This document shows, one piece after another, positions 1 to 7,946 of a stretch of DNA of 64,000 nucleotides. Position numbers and translations under genes: made by a program. The notes below the pieces were generated by a model that worked only from the letters and a program-made list of their open reading frames with translations, searched no databases and was not told the DNA's origin. Numbering within the stretch: position 1 is the stretch's first letter; each line of letters starts with the position of its first letter. This DNA is from Hyphococcus luteus (GTDB lineage Bacteria; Pseudomonadota; Alphaproteobacteria; Caulobacterales; Parvularculaceae): NCBI RefSeq assembly GCF_002943565.1, contig NZ_PJCH01000005.1:682001-746000 (forward strand), read 5' to 3'.

Positions 1-175
1 TCGATTCAATAAATTCAAAGCGGTGCGAGAAAAGCGGCGCCACAACGCCGGGCAACAGGCGCCGCAAAAAAAGATGTGCAGACAAGGCGCTACCAATGAA
101 GTGGCGCCACAGCTTTAATCTCGCCCTACCGGGTCCGCTTTTCCTCCGCTTGCTGAGCGTTTCCGCGCCTTGCAT
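1..175 (-). CDS. Possible partial ORF running off the left edge
   Basis: An open frame begins at an ATG 15 bases after the traF-like stop on the same strand and stays open to the window edge, about 58 codons. An AGGGT stretch lies upstream of the ATG as a weak ribosome site. The visible residues are basic and then hydrophobic and match no family I know. Its position, directly downstream of traF, is the main support. It could equally be a chance open frame in GC-rich DNA. Confidence 0.25.
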   Translation of the reverse strand, partial: MQGAETLSKRRKSGPGRARLKLWRHFIGSALSAHLFLRRLLPGVVAPLFSHRFEFIES

Positions 176-190
176 AGGCTTGCTACCCTG

Positions 191-694
191 TCAGTCTGAA
201 AGAAGGATGAGGGGGACGGCGACGCCGTCCACGTCTTCCGATTTTGTGACGCCGAAATACCGCCCGTCGAGGGAGCGCGGATGCGCGTTCAGGAGAAAGA
301 ACTCGCCGTCCTGGAGCGTGACGCATCCGCGCCAGACGGGCATGTCGCGGCCAAGATTGTCGCTCGCAAGCGCTGTCGCGACATGCTCTCCGTCGATGAA
401 AATTTCGAGATTATCGCGGCAGATTTCAGCGCCGGAGGCCGCTGCAACACGCTTTAATAATGGCCAGCCGGGTCCTGTATAGCCGCGATGACTGGCCCAG
501 AGCGCCGCATCGCTATCGGCTGAGACGGCGACCCAGCGGCCGGGGGTGATGGGCGCGCCGCTCAGCCGATAAAGCCCGAGCGGGGCGGATCGTGTCCGGT
601 TCCAGACAAGCCAATGATGATGGGAGAAAAGGACGCCTGACAGCGCCATCGCTATGCCGGCGAAGGCGGCGGCGGCGAGCGCCCGGCGTCTCAC
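191..694 (-). CDS. traF: TraF-like S26 signal peptidase of conjugative transfer
   Basis: Family knowledge: TraF-type S26 peptidases mature the conjugative pilin (TrbC) in the inner membrane. The protein opens with a basic patch and one membrane segment. The S26 nucleophile motif SAPLGLYRL follows, and then GWPLLKRVA, whose Lys is the expected general base. A C-terminal block around GRYFGV fits the last conserved box. I chose the GTG whose bases overlap the stop of the upstream HTH gene (GTGA), giving 167 aa. An ATG at 748 would also be in frame but would lengthen the overlap. The trb pilin gene lies at the other end of the window. Confidence 0.85.
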   Translation of the reverse strand: MRRRALAAAAFAGIAMALSGVLFSHHHWLVWNRTRSAPLGLYRLSGAPITPGRWVAVSADSDAALWASHRGYTGPGWPLLKRVAAASGAEICRDNLEIFIDGEHVATALASDNLGRDMPVWRGCVTLQDGEFFLLNAHPRSLDGRYFGVTKSEDVDGVAVPLILLSD

Positions 695-975
695 CTGTCG
701 CGCCGGACGCGTTGCGAGGTGGATTTGTACCGGTCGCGCCGGGACCATCGTCTGAGGCTGCGTTTGGTGTAGAACACGCGCGATCCATGCTTGCGGTAAA
801 TCGGCCCGCGCCCTTCGCAGCGATAGCGATTGAGCGTCGATTTTCCCATGCGCAATTCCCGAGCTGCTTCTTCGACGGTAAAGAGCTGATCGAGATCGTC
901 GTCGTCTTCGTCGTCGCCATCGTTGCCGTATTCGGGGTCTTCGTAACTTTCGGTTTCCTTTGTATTGCGGGTCAT
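691..975 (-). CDS. Small HTH (excisionase/AlpA-like) DNA-binding protein
   Basis: A 94 aa protein with a very acidic N-terminus (Asp/Glu run, residues 8-30). It is followed by a compact helix-turn-helix reading LFTVEEAARELRMGKSTLNR and a wing ending in the basic RRWSRRDRYK. This is the layout of MerR/AlpA-type helix_turn_helix_17 proteins, which in alphaproteobacterial ICEs often sit beside replication or excision genes. The ATG at 975 has AAAGG upstream. The stop overlaps the traF GTG, so the two are probably translationally coupled. In related elements repA, parA and DUF2840 genes usually lie between such an HTH gene and traF; none is present here. Confidence 0.75.
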   Translation of the reverse strand: MTRNTKETESYEDPEYGNDGDDEDDDDLDQLFTVEEAARELRMGKSTLNRYRCEGRGPIYRKHGSRVFYTKRSLRRWSRRDRYKSTSQRVRRDR

Positions 976-1049
976 TGGTCTGCCTTTCCACTCAACGCTC
1001 GAACATGACGAGAGTTTGCAGAAAATTTCAGAGAACGGGGAGCCGGAAT

Positions 1050-1063
1050 ATTCGAATTCGAAT
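1050..1063. promoter_or_regulatory. Perfect 14-bp palindrome upstream of the HTH gene
   Basis: ATTCGAATTCGAAT is perfectly self-complementary. It lies in the 175-bp gap upstream of the HTH/traF pair, in AT-rich surroundings unlike the genes around it. It could be an operator for the HTH protein itself; no binding evidence exists. Confidence 0.3.
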
Positions 1064-1101
1064 TTTCCGACATCTGCCTTTTTGCGCGCATGCACAGCAA
1101 A

Positions 1102-1129
1102 GCCGCCCCGGATTTTCATCCGGGGCGGC
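1102..1129 (-). terminator. Intrinsic terminator after the DUF736 gene
   Basis: A 12-bp perfect stem (GCCGCCCCGGAT paired with ATCCGGGGCGGC) closes a 4-base loop and is followed on the minus strand by TTTGCTG. It lies about 20 bases after the DUF736 stop, where that transcript should end. Confidence 0.75.
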
Positions 1130-1150
1130 GCGCTGCTTGGGTATCGAGAC

Positions 1151-1474
1151 CTAGTTGCGCGGGTTCCACAAGATGACGTGCCGGCCTTCGCGGTCTTTGA
1201 CGGGGGCGAGATTGGCGTAGATTTTCCGTGGGCCGATCTGCGGGTCTGCGAGCGTGAGCGAGACATATTCGCGTCCCGAGGATTTGGCCTTGCGGAGCCA
1301 TCCGCCGCCGACTTCGACCGAGGCTTCGCCTGCGTAGATGCGGAAGTCCGGCTGGCTTTCCATCGTCTTTTGAGCGTTCGGCTCAATCCGGATCGCAGCG
1401 ACGAGGTTCATCATTGCGAGCGTGCCCTGAAAGCCGGTTTCGGTTTCGGAGACGTATCCAAGTGCGTTTGCCAT
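1151..1474 (-). CDS. DUF736 family protein
   Basis: This 107 aa protein starts MANALGYV and contains the conserved DUF736 blocks: GFQGTLAM near residue 16, FRIYAG near 45 and YVSLTLADPQ near 70. It ends in LAPVKDREG and LWNPRN. DUF736 proteins are small, soluble and of unknown function. They are very common on conjugative plasmids and ICEs of Rhizobiales and Sphingomonadales, usually next to transfer or partition genes, as here. AAAGGAACG precedes the ATG, and a strong hairpin terminator follows the gene, so it appears to be a single-gene unit. Confidence 0.9.
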   Translation of the reverse strand: MANALGYVSETETGFQGTLAMMNLVAAIRIEPNAQKTMESQPDFRIYAGEASVEVGGGWLRKAKSSGREYVSLTLADPQIGPRKIYANLAPVKDREGRHVILWNPRN

Positions 1475-1919
1475 AGTGTCGTTCCTTTCGTTTCTGGCTG
1501 TCTCCGGGAACCCCTTGTCCCCGTCGACGCCGGACCGTCAGGACGGCGGCGCGCGGCCCTGAACCTTCGAAAAAACCAAAACAAAAATTCGGGCGAAGCG
1601 CAGCGGAGCACCGGCGCGTGGATGAAATTTGGCTCGCGAGGAAGGCGCGTCAGCGCCGGGGAAATTTCTTCCGCGCGCCGGTTTCGGGGCCGGGCGTCGT
1701 CGTCCAGGTCTGAAGGCAGAGACGGGAGCAAGGGGGACGCGGATGGGCCAGGAACATGCGGATGGAACGGACCTGTGGCGCCCGCCGGATCGGCTCAGAT
1801 ATGGCTGCGGTATCGTGGAATGTTTGAATGAGGAACCGGGATGTTACATTGCGCCGTCGCGCGAGGCGGGAGTCCGCCTGCGGCAAGCAGGGGCGAACTG
1901 GCATCGCCCTCCAACGAGA
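1475..1919. other. Gap without a convincing gene
   Basis: About 445 bases separate the DUF736 gene from the next small minus-strand frame. The first part holds the DUF736 ribosome site and presumably its promoter. Several overlapping open frames cross the rest on both strands, but they are Arg/Pro-rich, have no good ribosome sites and look like GC-driven shadows. I see no strong hairpin here. Confidence 0.5.
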
Positions 1920-2168
1920 TCAGGCGGCCTGCGCCGTTATCCCGGAGGCAAAACTCGCGATGGAGGGTGCGATGGGACTTCGTATTCCGATCAGTTCCGC
2001 TGCTGCGGCGTGAAACACCCGCCCATGCGCTTCGGCCGGGACATTCGACAATTCGAGGGCGCTGTCTGTGACGGTGACGATGACGCCTGGAAACATCAGC
2101 CGAAGCTCGGCCGCTGCTCTCTGGACCGATGCGAGTTGCGCAATGGCGTAGGGAAACCGGAGTGTCAT
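1920..2168 (-). CDS. Small hypothetical protein (82 aa)
   Basis: It starts MTLRFPYAIAQ and has an amphipathic, Ala-rich body with no recognised domain, signal peptide or clear membrane segment. GGGGA lies seven bases before the ATG, a reasonable ribosome site, and residue use is balanced compared with the overlapping frames, which are Arg/Pro-rich. No operon partner touches it. It may be a real orphan gene, but a chance frame cannot be excluded. Confidence 0.4.
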   Translation of the reverse strand: MTLRFPYAIAQLASVQRAAAELRLMFPGVIVTVTDSALELSNVPAEAHGRVFHAAAAELIGIRSPIAPSIASFASGITAQAA

Positions 2169-2320
2169 TGCTCATTCCCCCATGGATGAGTTCGCGGCCG
2201 CATAGACCGATTCTCGACGCGCAGCGACTCTGCGATTTCAGGTCCGCCCCTTCCGGCCGACAACTCGAAACGATCTGTCGCGGGCCTGAAATTCAGATAT
2301 TGAGGACTCGCGGCGGCGGA

Positions 2321-2650
2321 TCAGAGAAGCGTTCGCGGCGCAGCGAGAATGATGACGGAGCCCAGCAGACAGACGCCGGCCCCGATCAGGTCCCACCGGT
2401 CGGGCGGCACGCGCTCGACCAGCCACAGCCAGACGAGCGAAGCGGCGATGTAGACGCCGCCATAGGCGGCGAAGGCGCGCCCGGCCGCGGCGCTGTCGAC
2501 GAGGGTCAACAGGAAGGCGAACAGGGCGAGCGAAGCGAGTCCGGGGATCGCCCACCATGCCGGTTTGTCGAGCCGGAGCCACATCCAGAAGGCGAAACAT
2601 CCGGCGATTTCGGCGATGGCGGCGCCGATATAGGCGGCGATGGTCAGCAT
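2321..2650 (-). CDS. YnfA-like small membrane protein
   Basis: This 109 aa protein has four predicted membrane helices. It matches the YnfA (UPF0060) pattern: [22 protein letters not shown] at the start, a central [17 protein letters not shown] and a final [14 protein letters not shown]. YnfA proteins resemble small multidrug-resistance transporters, but their physiological substrate is not firmly established. The start at 2650 is preceded by AAGGACG; a longer frame upstream has no ribosome site. It follows the long minus-strand operon but is separated from it by a terminator, so it probably has its own promoter. Confidence 0.8.
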   Translation of the reverse strand: MLTIAAYIGAAIAEIAGCFAFWMWLRLDKPAWWAIPGLASLALFAFLLTLVDSAAAGRAFAAYGGVYIAASLVWLWLVERVPPDRWDLIGAGVCLLGSVIILAAPRTLL

Positions 2651-2725
2651 GAGTTCGTCCTTCGTTGGGGCGCGCGGCAAGCTATCCTGCAAGTGCACCC
2701 AAGCCAAACGCCGCAATAAAGAAAA

Positions 2726-2752
2726 GCCGCCCGGCAGTTATTGCCAGGCGGC
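2726..2752 (-). terminator. Intrinsic terminator closing the long minus-strand operon
   Basis: A GC-rich 11-bp stem (GCCGCCTGGCA on the minus strand) with a 5-base loop is followed by TTTTCTTTATT. It lies about 90 bases after the stop at 2841. Much the same hairpin, with the same flanking text (GCCTGACAGGGGA), recurs at 15003-15027 after the ParB gene. Confidence 0.8.
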
Positions 2753-2840
2753 TTCGTTCGAGCCTGACAGGGGAAAAGTCGTGAGACGGCGCCCACCTCG
2801 TTCATAGATGAAGCCCACGCCGGACGCGGGTCGAGCCGGT

Positions 2841-3413
2841 CTATGAGACAGCGCAATCCGCCCAATTATAGGCGATCATGATCGGCTCTGATCCGGATCG
2901 CTCAAAAGTCCCGACAAGGGCGTTCGCCGCCGCCAGATCCGGCATGTCGCAGGGAATGCAGCCGTAACGTTTCTCCATGGCGTCAGTCCATCGCCCCACA
3001 TGATTGATGGCGGCGACAAGGCAATAAAGCATGCGGTAGGGCGAAGGCTCGAAACGGCCTGCGGTTTGCGCTTCCGCGAGGCGCGCGCGGGCGTCCGCCA
3101 GCCTGGCGTGAAAGAAGCCGACGCGATCGAGGCCCTCGCCTTGCAACAATCCAAGCGAAGCGCCTGCGGCGGGATAGATCAGCGGCGCTGAGAGCCGCCA
3201 GAGAGAGAAGAAAGCGGCGTCGAACGGCTCGCCGGCTTGATGTCTCCGCGCAATCTCGGCGGCCATGGCCGCGGCCTGCGCGCGCATCGGCGCGATCTCG
3301 GCGAACAGCGCCCGCTCCAGCGCGCGCGTTTCGCGCCGGCGCCGCCAGCCTTCGACGCCGGCGACGGTTCCGATGATCGTCAGAATAAGGAGAAACGCAT
3401 AAACTACGGTCAT
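2841..3413 (-). CDS. Membrane-anchored hypothetical protein
   Basis: 190 aa. An N-terminal membrane segment (residues 3-20) is followed by a long Ala/Arg-rich helical region that may be a coiled coil (25-60) and a mixed C-terminal domain with two Cys in YGCIPCDMPD. I recognise no family. The ATG overlaps the stop of the upstream gene by four bases (ATGA), so it is the last member of the tightly packed operon that starts near 11955. A terminator follows. The topology suggests a small inner-membrane protein with a cytoplasmic or periplasmic helical domain. Confidence 0.65.
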   Translation of the reverse strand: MTVVYAFLLILTIIGTVAGVEGWRRRRETRALERALFAEIAPMRAQAAAMAAEIARRHQAGEPFDAAFFSLWRLSAPLIYPAAGASLGLLQGEGLDRVGFFHARLADARARLAEAQTAGRFEPSPYRMLYCLVAAINHVGRWTDAMEKRYGCIPCDMPDLAAANALVGTFERSGSEPIMIAYNWADCAVS

Positions 3414-4300
3414 TGGTCGGTCATGAACTCGCGGAACAGCGCATAGACATAGCGGTCATGGGCGCCGACGGGAAAGCCGGCCATGAACTGTTCTTCCGTC
3501 AGCCATTTCTGGGCGATCCCTTCTTCGGGCGGCCAGACATTATCGACGCGATCGCACAGATAAGCGCAGCATATGATTTCGAGCCAGTCGAGATATTTGT
3601 GATCTTCCGCGCCCTTCAGTGTCAGCGCCTGGACGATAGCGCTTTCATTGAACTCATTGGATACGTTCAGCCAGACCTTTTTTTGCCGGGCCATCCACAG
3701 TTCCTCAAGCTTCTTCGCTCTCGGCGGCGGCTCCCGCATCAGGCTGTAGCCGGGCAAACGCCATTCATAGCCATGGGAAAGCCCGCGCGGGTCGGGCGCG
3801 AATTTGTCTGAGGGCGCCCTGACGCCGGGAAGTTTGTCTGCTGGCGCCGCAACGCCGGGAAGATCGTGGCGTTCCACAAGGATGTTCGATTCCTCGTCGA
3901 GGACGAGACAAACGCAATAGACAGCCTTGGTGATGATGGTTCGCGGCGCAGGAATCGAAACGCGCGGCCGCTTGCGGTTGAACGTCCAGCCGAGGAAATT
4001 TTCGATGTCGTCCATGGCGGCGTGCGCCTGTCCGCGCACGAAGGCGTCTCTGTCACGCAACGCCGCCTCAATGATCGGCTTCACCTTCTTCTCGTCGAGC
4101 TTGCCCAGCGTGCGTGAAAGGTGGCCGAAACCGAGAATGGCGTTGCCGCGCACGAATACATCCGAATGGCTGGAAAGCGCGATGCACACGGATTCGACAT
4201 TCACGTCTTCCGGCGGGTTCATGGAAAAGTCGATGGGCAGCATCGCCAGATATTCCAACGGCGTGTCGTCATCGTCTTTCGTTTGGTCTTGGTCGGTCAT
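3410..4300 (-). CDS. Hypothetical protein with HEAT-like segment
   Basis: 296 aa, no signal peptide. Residues 35-105 form two helical repeats resembling HEAT repeats (SDVFVRGNAILGFGHLSR, then RDAFVRGQAHAAM). The middle contains a short repeated phrase, LPGVAAPADK then LPGVRAPSDK. The C-terminus is Trp-rich and unrecognised. HEAT arrays usually serve as protein-binding scaffolds, so a soluble partner for the membrane and secreted proteins of this operon is possible but speculative. The gene overlaps the next one by ATGA and follows the previous stop by 13 bases. Confidence 0.65.
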   Translation of the reverse strand: MTDQDQTKDDDDTPLEYLAMLPIDFSMNPPEDVNVESVCIALSSHSDVFVRGNAILGFGHLSRTLGKLDEKKVKPIIEAALRDRDAFVRGQAHAAMDDIENFLGWTFNRKRPRVSIPAPRTIITKAVYCVCLVLDEESNILVERHDLPGVAAPADKLPGVRAPSDKFAPDPRGLSHGYEWRLPGYSLMREPPPRAKKLEELWMARQKKVWLNVSNEFNESAIVQALTLKGAEDHKYLDWLEIICCAYLCDRVDNVWPPEEGIAQKWLTEEQFMAGFPVGAHDRYVYALFREFMTDQ

Positions 4301-4313
4301 GCTTGTTCTTTCG

Positions 4314-4667
4314 CTAAAGCGCGCCGCGCGTCACTTCTTCGAGTACGCGCTCGATGACGTCGACGATTTCCGCGCGGTCTTTGGTTTCGTGTTTCCGAAG
4401 AAGCGTCCCTGTAAAGTCGCCTTCGTAAAGCTGCGTCACGAAGCGGCCGTCGGGTTCGCCCTCCGGATACCAGCCGAGATCGAGAAGCCGGTTGCGGCGC
4501 TGGTGTTTAAGCTGCAGCAGCGATTCTTTCAGCAGCGTCCAAGCATCCGGGTGATCGATGTCGACTTTGCAAAAGGTGTTATAAGCGACCGTCCAGCCTT
4601 CGGGGATGCGCAAGGGCTGCAACGGCTCGTCCGCGGCGAGCGGGATGACTGTAACGAGCCGGGCCAT
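4314..4667 (-). CDS. Small hypothetical protein in the long operon
   Basis: 117 aa, starting MARLVTVIPL. It is soluble, with the recognisable phrases GWYPEGEPDGRF and LYEGDFTG, but I cannot place it in a family. The size and composition would suit an immunity or cargo-binding protein, which is only a guess. The start was chosen because its ATG shares one base with the preceding TAA (TAATG), which indicates translational re-initiation. The longer frame to 4730 would overlap the upstream gene by 63 bases. Confidence 0.6.
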   Translation of the reverse strand: MARLVTVIPLAADEPLQPLRIPEGWTVAYNTFCKVDIDHPDAWTLLKESLLQLKHQRRNRLLDLGWYPEGEPDGRFVTQLYEGDFTGTLLRKHETKDRAEIVDVIERVLEEVTRGAL

Positions 4668-5452
4668 TAGTCGCCGCAATCCATGGGCGCGTCGAGGCTG
4701 TCGCTCGAACAGGTAAGGCGTGCGCGGCAAATCTCTTTCACGCCGTCGGCGAGACGCGCGGCGAATACGTCCGGTCTGTCCCTGAAAATGGCGCGCTCTG
4801 CGATGGGCCGAAAGCCGTCGCGCCAGCCGAGGGTCAGTGCGCCGAGATTGGCGTCCAGCGCCTTGAGGTCTTTTTCGTCGCCCTCGCCGCTCTTCATCGT
4901 CAGGAGCAAGTCCTCGACCACGCTGAAATAGGTCAGGAAGGCGGCAATGCGGGGCCCCGGATCGCGCGCGGTCTGCGCCGGAACGTCGAGCATTTCGCGC
5001 GCCAGCGCGACGCGCAGATATTCGGTGTGGTGATCGCCTCGTGGATCCCAGACCGCGCTTTCAAGCATCTGGTGGATCATGGGATTAATGTCGAGCGGAC
5101 GCTCCATGCGCGGCAGAAGCCGGCCCATGCGGGGAATGAGGTCCGTGACCTGTTCATGGAGGAAAGCGTAGCTTTCGAGGCGCTGGCTTTCGTCCTTCAT
5201 CGCAGCAGCGGTTTCAGCGCGTTTCGCGGCAGTTCCAATAAAGGCGCGAAACCGCACATCGAGATCGTAATAGCTGTCCCTGAAATAGGTCCGGACCGCC
5301 GCATCCACGACCCACTGGCCATCGTCGCGACAGGCGTCGATTTCCGCATTTTCAAAGCCGTCAAAGACCGGTTGCGCAAGCGCGGCGGCGGGAAAGACCA
5401 GGGCGGCCGCGGCAAGCAGCGCGGCGCATCGCCGTAACGGGATTTCATTCAT
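4667..5452 (-). CDS. Secreted protein distantly resembling the adjacent lipoproteins
   Basis: 261 aa with a clear Sec signal peptide (residues 1-26, ending AALAQP). The body is helical and similar in length and plan to the lipoproteins at 5445-6233 and 9109-9861. It shares a Cys near the start of the mature part, an ALAREMLDVPAQ block in the position of their FAYEALDAFPDAG block, and a Cys near the C-terminus. It is probably a diverged member of the same family. The start at 5452 overlaps the upstream lipoprotein gene by eight bases; the frame extending to 5782 would run through that gene. Confidence 0.65.
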   Translation of the reverse strand: MNEIPLRRCAALLAAAALVFPAAALAQPVFDGFENAEIDACRDDGQWVVDAAVRTYFRDSYYDLDVRFRAFIGTAAKRAETAAAMKDESQRLESYAFLHEQVTDLIPRMGRLLPRMERPLDINPMIHQMLESAVWDPRGDHHTEYLRVALAREMLDVPAQTARDPGPRIAAFLTYFSVVEDLLLTMKSGEGDEKDLKALDANLGALTLGWRDGFRPIAERAIFRDRPDVFAARLADGVKEICRARLTCSSDSLDAPMDCGD

Positions 5453-6233
5453 GTCGCGACTCCTGTGGGTCTTTCGCGCTTTTGGCCTCGATCTCCAGCG
5501 CCAGAGCGCGCTCGGCGCAAAGGCGGCTGATCCTGCCGGCGAGGCGGCTCGACAAATCGGTGTGGTAGGGGCCCGAGATCGCCGTCTCGAACACGGGACG
5601 GAGGTCTTCCTCGTAGGTCTCAAGCACGATGCGAGGCATTTCGCGAACAGCTTCGCGCTCGGTTGGCGTCGCATTTCCGCTTGTCTGGATCTCCAGAAGA
5701 TTCCGCGCAAGATCGAGGTCGGCCATGAAGCGAATGATCCGCCGTCCGGCGTCGGGAAAGGCGTCCAGCGCCTCGTAGGCAAAAGCGATGCGCATCACAG
5801 TATCCGCGTCGTTTGCGTTCGGGATGTCTATCTGGTCGAAATAGATGCGGTCGGTGAAGTCCGCCATGTCGGGTTTGCCGGCTTCATCCATCTCGAACGG
5901 CAGCAGTCGCCCGAGGAGAACGATCGCCTCTTCCGCCTCAGCAAGGAGGCGAGCGTCATGGGCGGCGATCTGATCGGCGCGCAGGCGTTTGCGGACCTCG
6001 AAGCCGCCGACAAAGCGGCGTATATGCACGTCGAAATCCTGATGCCGGGCCTCGAAATCGACGGTCTTTTTCGCGTCGCGTACAAAGTCCCGGGCGTCGC
6101 CGGAACACAGGCGCAGCGCGCGTTGATCGGCGGCGGATGCGAAAGGTGGTGCGTCGCTGCGCACTGCGTCGTGAGCGCAGGCCGAGAGGGCGAATGCAGC
6201 AAGGAGCGAAAGCATAACGTAGTGAGGGGACAT
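5445..6233 (-). CDS. Lipoprotein, paralogue 1
   Basis: 262 aa. The N-terminus has a hydrophobic stretch ending in the lipobox LSAC, so the mature protein should be lipidated at Cys19. The body is all-helical. It is clearly paralogous to the protein at 9109-9861: both contain the phrases DRIY, IDIP/LDIP, RIAFAYEALDAFPDAG-like, DLDLARNLL/DLDFARNLL and PRIVLETYEEDLRP/PRMLLETYQQDFRP. Function unknown. It lies in the long operon, three bases after the preceding stop. Confidence 0.7.
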   Translation of the reverse strand: MSPHYVMLSLLAAFALSACAHDAVRSDAPPFASAADQRALRLCSGDARDFVRDAKKTVDFEARHQDFDVHIRRFVGGFEVRKRLRADQIAAHDARLLAEAEEAIVLLGRLLPFEMDEAGKPDMADFTDRIYFDQIDIPNANDADTVMRIAFAYEALDAFPDAGRRIIRFMADLDLARNLLEIQTSGNATPTEREAVREMPRIVLETYEEDLRPVFETAISGPYHTDLSSRLAGRISRLCAERALALEIEAKSAKDPQESRHE

Positions 6234-6236
6234 GTG

Positions 6237-7946
6237 CTATTCACCCCACATATTGAGAGGGTCATCATCCGGATCTGTGCAGACCCCGCCTTCAACGCGT
6301 TCTTCATCAACATAAAGATACGCATAGGCTTCCTTATAATAGCGGTTGGGGTCATCTGGGTATTCACACCCAACGTCGCTGAAGCGGCTCATCGCCACGG
6401 CCGGCACCGCCAGTGTTCCATTACGGATGACGGGCTCACGAATATCGTATTCGATCGATCCGCGCAGACCGGGGAAAAGCAAGGACGGATGCTCAATCAA
6501 GACTTTTTTCTTGAGCAAGGAGTATACAAAACCGGGGCCGACACGAAACAAGCCCGCGTCTACGAAGCGCTTACTCCCAAAGCTCTCGCCATAGGGGCCC
6601 CTGTATAGGAGATTCCCATCATTGTCATAGAACAGCGAGCATGAAGTGCTGCCGCATGCTTCGCTCTTTTGGGAGGCGTCGGCGGATCCCACATATATTC
6701 CGTATCCCTCGGCCAATTGCTTCAGGCAATAATACCGGTTGTAGTCAAATGATTGCGCGGGAACGGCTATTGAACCGTCCGGACGTTTAAGTCCGCACCG
6801 CCGGTCATCCGGATAAAAAGGAACAAGGGTTGCTGTTCTATATGCCGCCATGGGATCGGGCTGGACAGGCTCGTTTACCTTGCGTCGTTGCAGTTCGGTA
6901 AAGTAGCGCGAAAAGGCCTTATCTTCGCCTGCCGCTACCGCGTCACGTTTCTTCAGGCGTTTGAGCTGTTCGCTCACAAGGGCCTTTTCCCTCTGGCGCC
7001 AGTCTTTCTCGACTGCGGCGTCGCCTGCATTTTCGGCGACGATCGCCCGCCACGCCGTCTCATAGGCCAGGAGCTGCTCCGTTGTCGGATCCTTTACGGG
7101 CAGGTGCGGCAAGCGGCGCATGGCGTCGTTCCTGCGGGCAGACCAGCCGGCAGTTCCTTCACCACCCCGCGCCGGAAAACTGGCGAAATAAGCCTTTGCA
7201 CGCTCTAGCTTGAAAGCGGCGGACTTCTCCCGCCATAGGCGCTTTTCGACGCGCTTCATGACCGCCATGCCGCTGACTTCGCCTTTCAGAACGCCGACGG
7301 AAATTTCGTCGTGAGCCCGCTCGTTTGGCCCGAGCGCGCGCCCACCACTGTTGGAGATGAGCAGGCCTTTTCGCGCGACCTCTCTGGCGCTTGCGGCATT
7401 AAGCCATTTTCCCCCCATCGCCTTGCAGACATCGCCATCGGCGTGTTTCAGGGCAATGCGCGCATCCGGCAGAGCGCAGAGAAATTTGTCCCAACCGGGG
7501 CTGCCGGCGACGTTGAAACCGCTGCGGCCGTTCTGGGCGACGACGCCAGCGTCGCACGGAACCGCGATGGTCTTCGATGAGCCAACGCCATATCCCGTGT
7601 CGCGCGGATCGGGCCAACTCGCGGCGAGCATGAGATTGTAGACTTCGACCTCGCCGTCTTCAGCGGATTCGATGCGGACGCCGTCATCAGCAGGGAGACT
7701 GACATTGCCGCCCGTCGAATTCGTCCAGCGCGCCGTGCAGTTCACCACGGGCTCGCCGAGCAGATACCAGATCCTGAAATTTCCTTCGAATTTCAGGCCG
7801 TCCATGAACCAGGCGACGGCTTCGGCGCCATCACGCCGATCGGGCGGCGACCAGCTTGTTGCATAATCGGTCTGAAGGGATTTCGGCGACTGCGCCGCTG
7901 CGGCGCCCGCAAAAAGGACGAAAATCAGGACAAGGATGGCCCGCAT
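6237..7946 (-). CDS. Large secreted hypothetical protein
   Basis: 569 aa with a Sec signal peptide (cleavage near AAAAQ at residue 19). The mature protein has an N-terminal beta-rich part, a central charged helical stretch rich in Arg/Lys (about 230-370) and a C-terminal part with regularly spaced Cys and Tyr (RCGLKRPDGS, ACGSTSCSLFYDNDGN). I recognise no family. The start is the ATG that shares one base with the preceding TGA (TGATG), with GGAG upstream; the GTG one codon earlier is less likely. Periplasmic or extracellular placement is inferred from the signal. Confidence 0.65.
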   Translation of the reverse strand: MRAILVLIFVLFAGAAAAQSPKSLQTDYATSWSPPDRRDGAEAVAWFMDGLKFEGNFRIWYLLGEPVVNCTARWTNSTGGNVSLPADDGVRIESAEDGEVEVYNLMLAASWPDPRDTGYGVGSSKTIAVPCDAGVVAQNGRSGFNVAGSPGWDKFLCALPDARIALKHADGDVCKAMGGKWLNAASAREVARKGLLISNSGGRALGPNERAHDEISVGVLKGEVSGMAVMKRVEKRLWREKSAAFKLERAKAYFASFPARGGEGTAGWSARRNDAMRRLPHLPVKDPTTEQLLAYETAWRAIVAENAGDAAVEKDWRQREKALVSEQLKRLKKRDAVAAGEDKAFSRYFTELQRRKVNEPVQPDPMAAYRTATLVPFYPDDRRCGLKRPDGSIAVPAQSFDYNRYYCLKQLAEGYGIYVGSADASQKSEACGSTSCSLFYDNDGNLLYRGPYGESFGSKRFVDAGLFRVGPGFVYSLLKKKVLIEHPSLLFPGLRGSIEYDIREPVIRNGTLAVPAVAMSRFSDVGCEYPDDPNRYYKEAYAYLYVDEERVEGGVCTDPDDDPLNMWGE

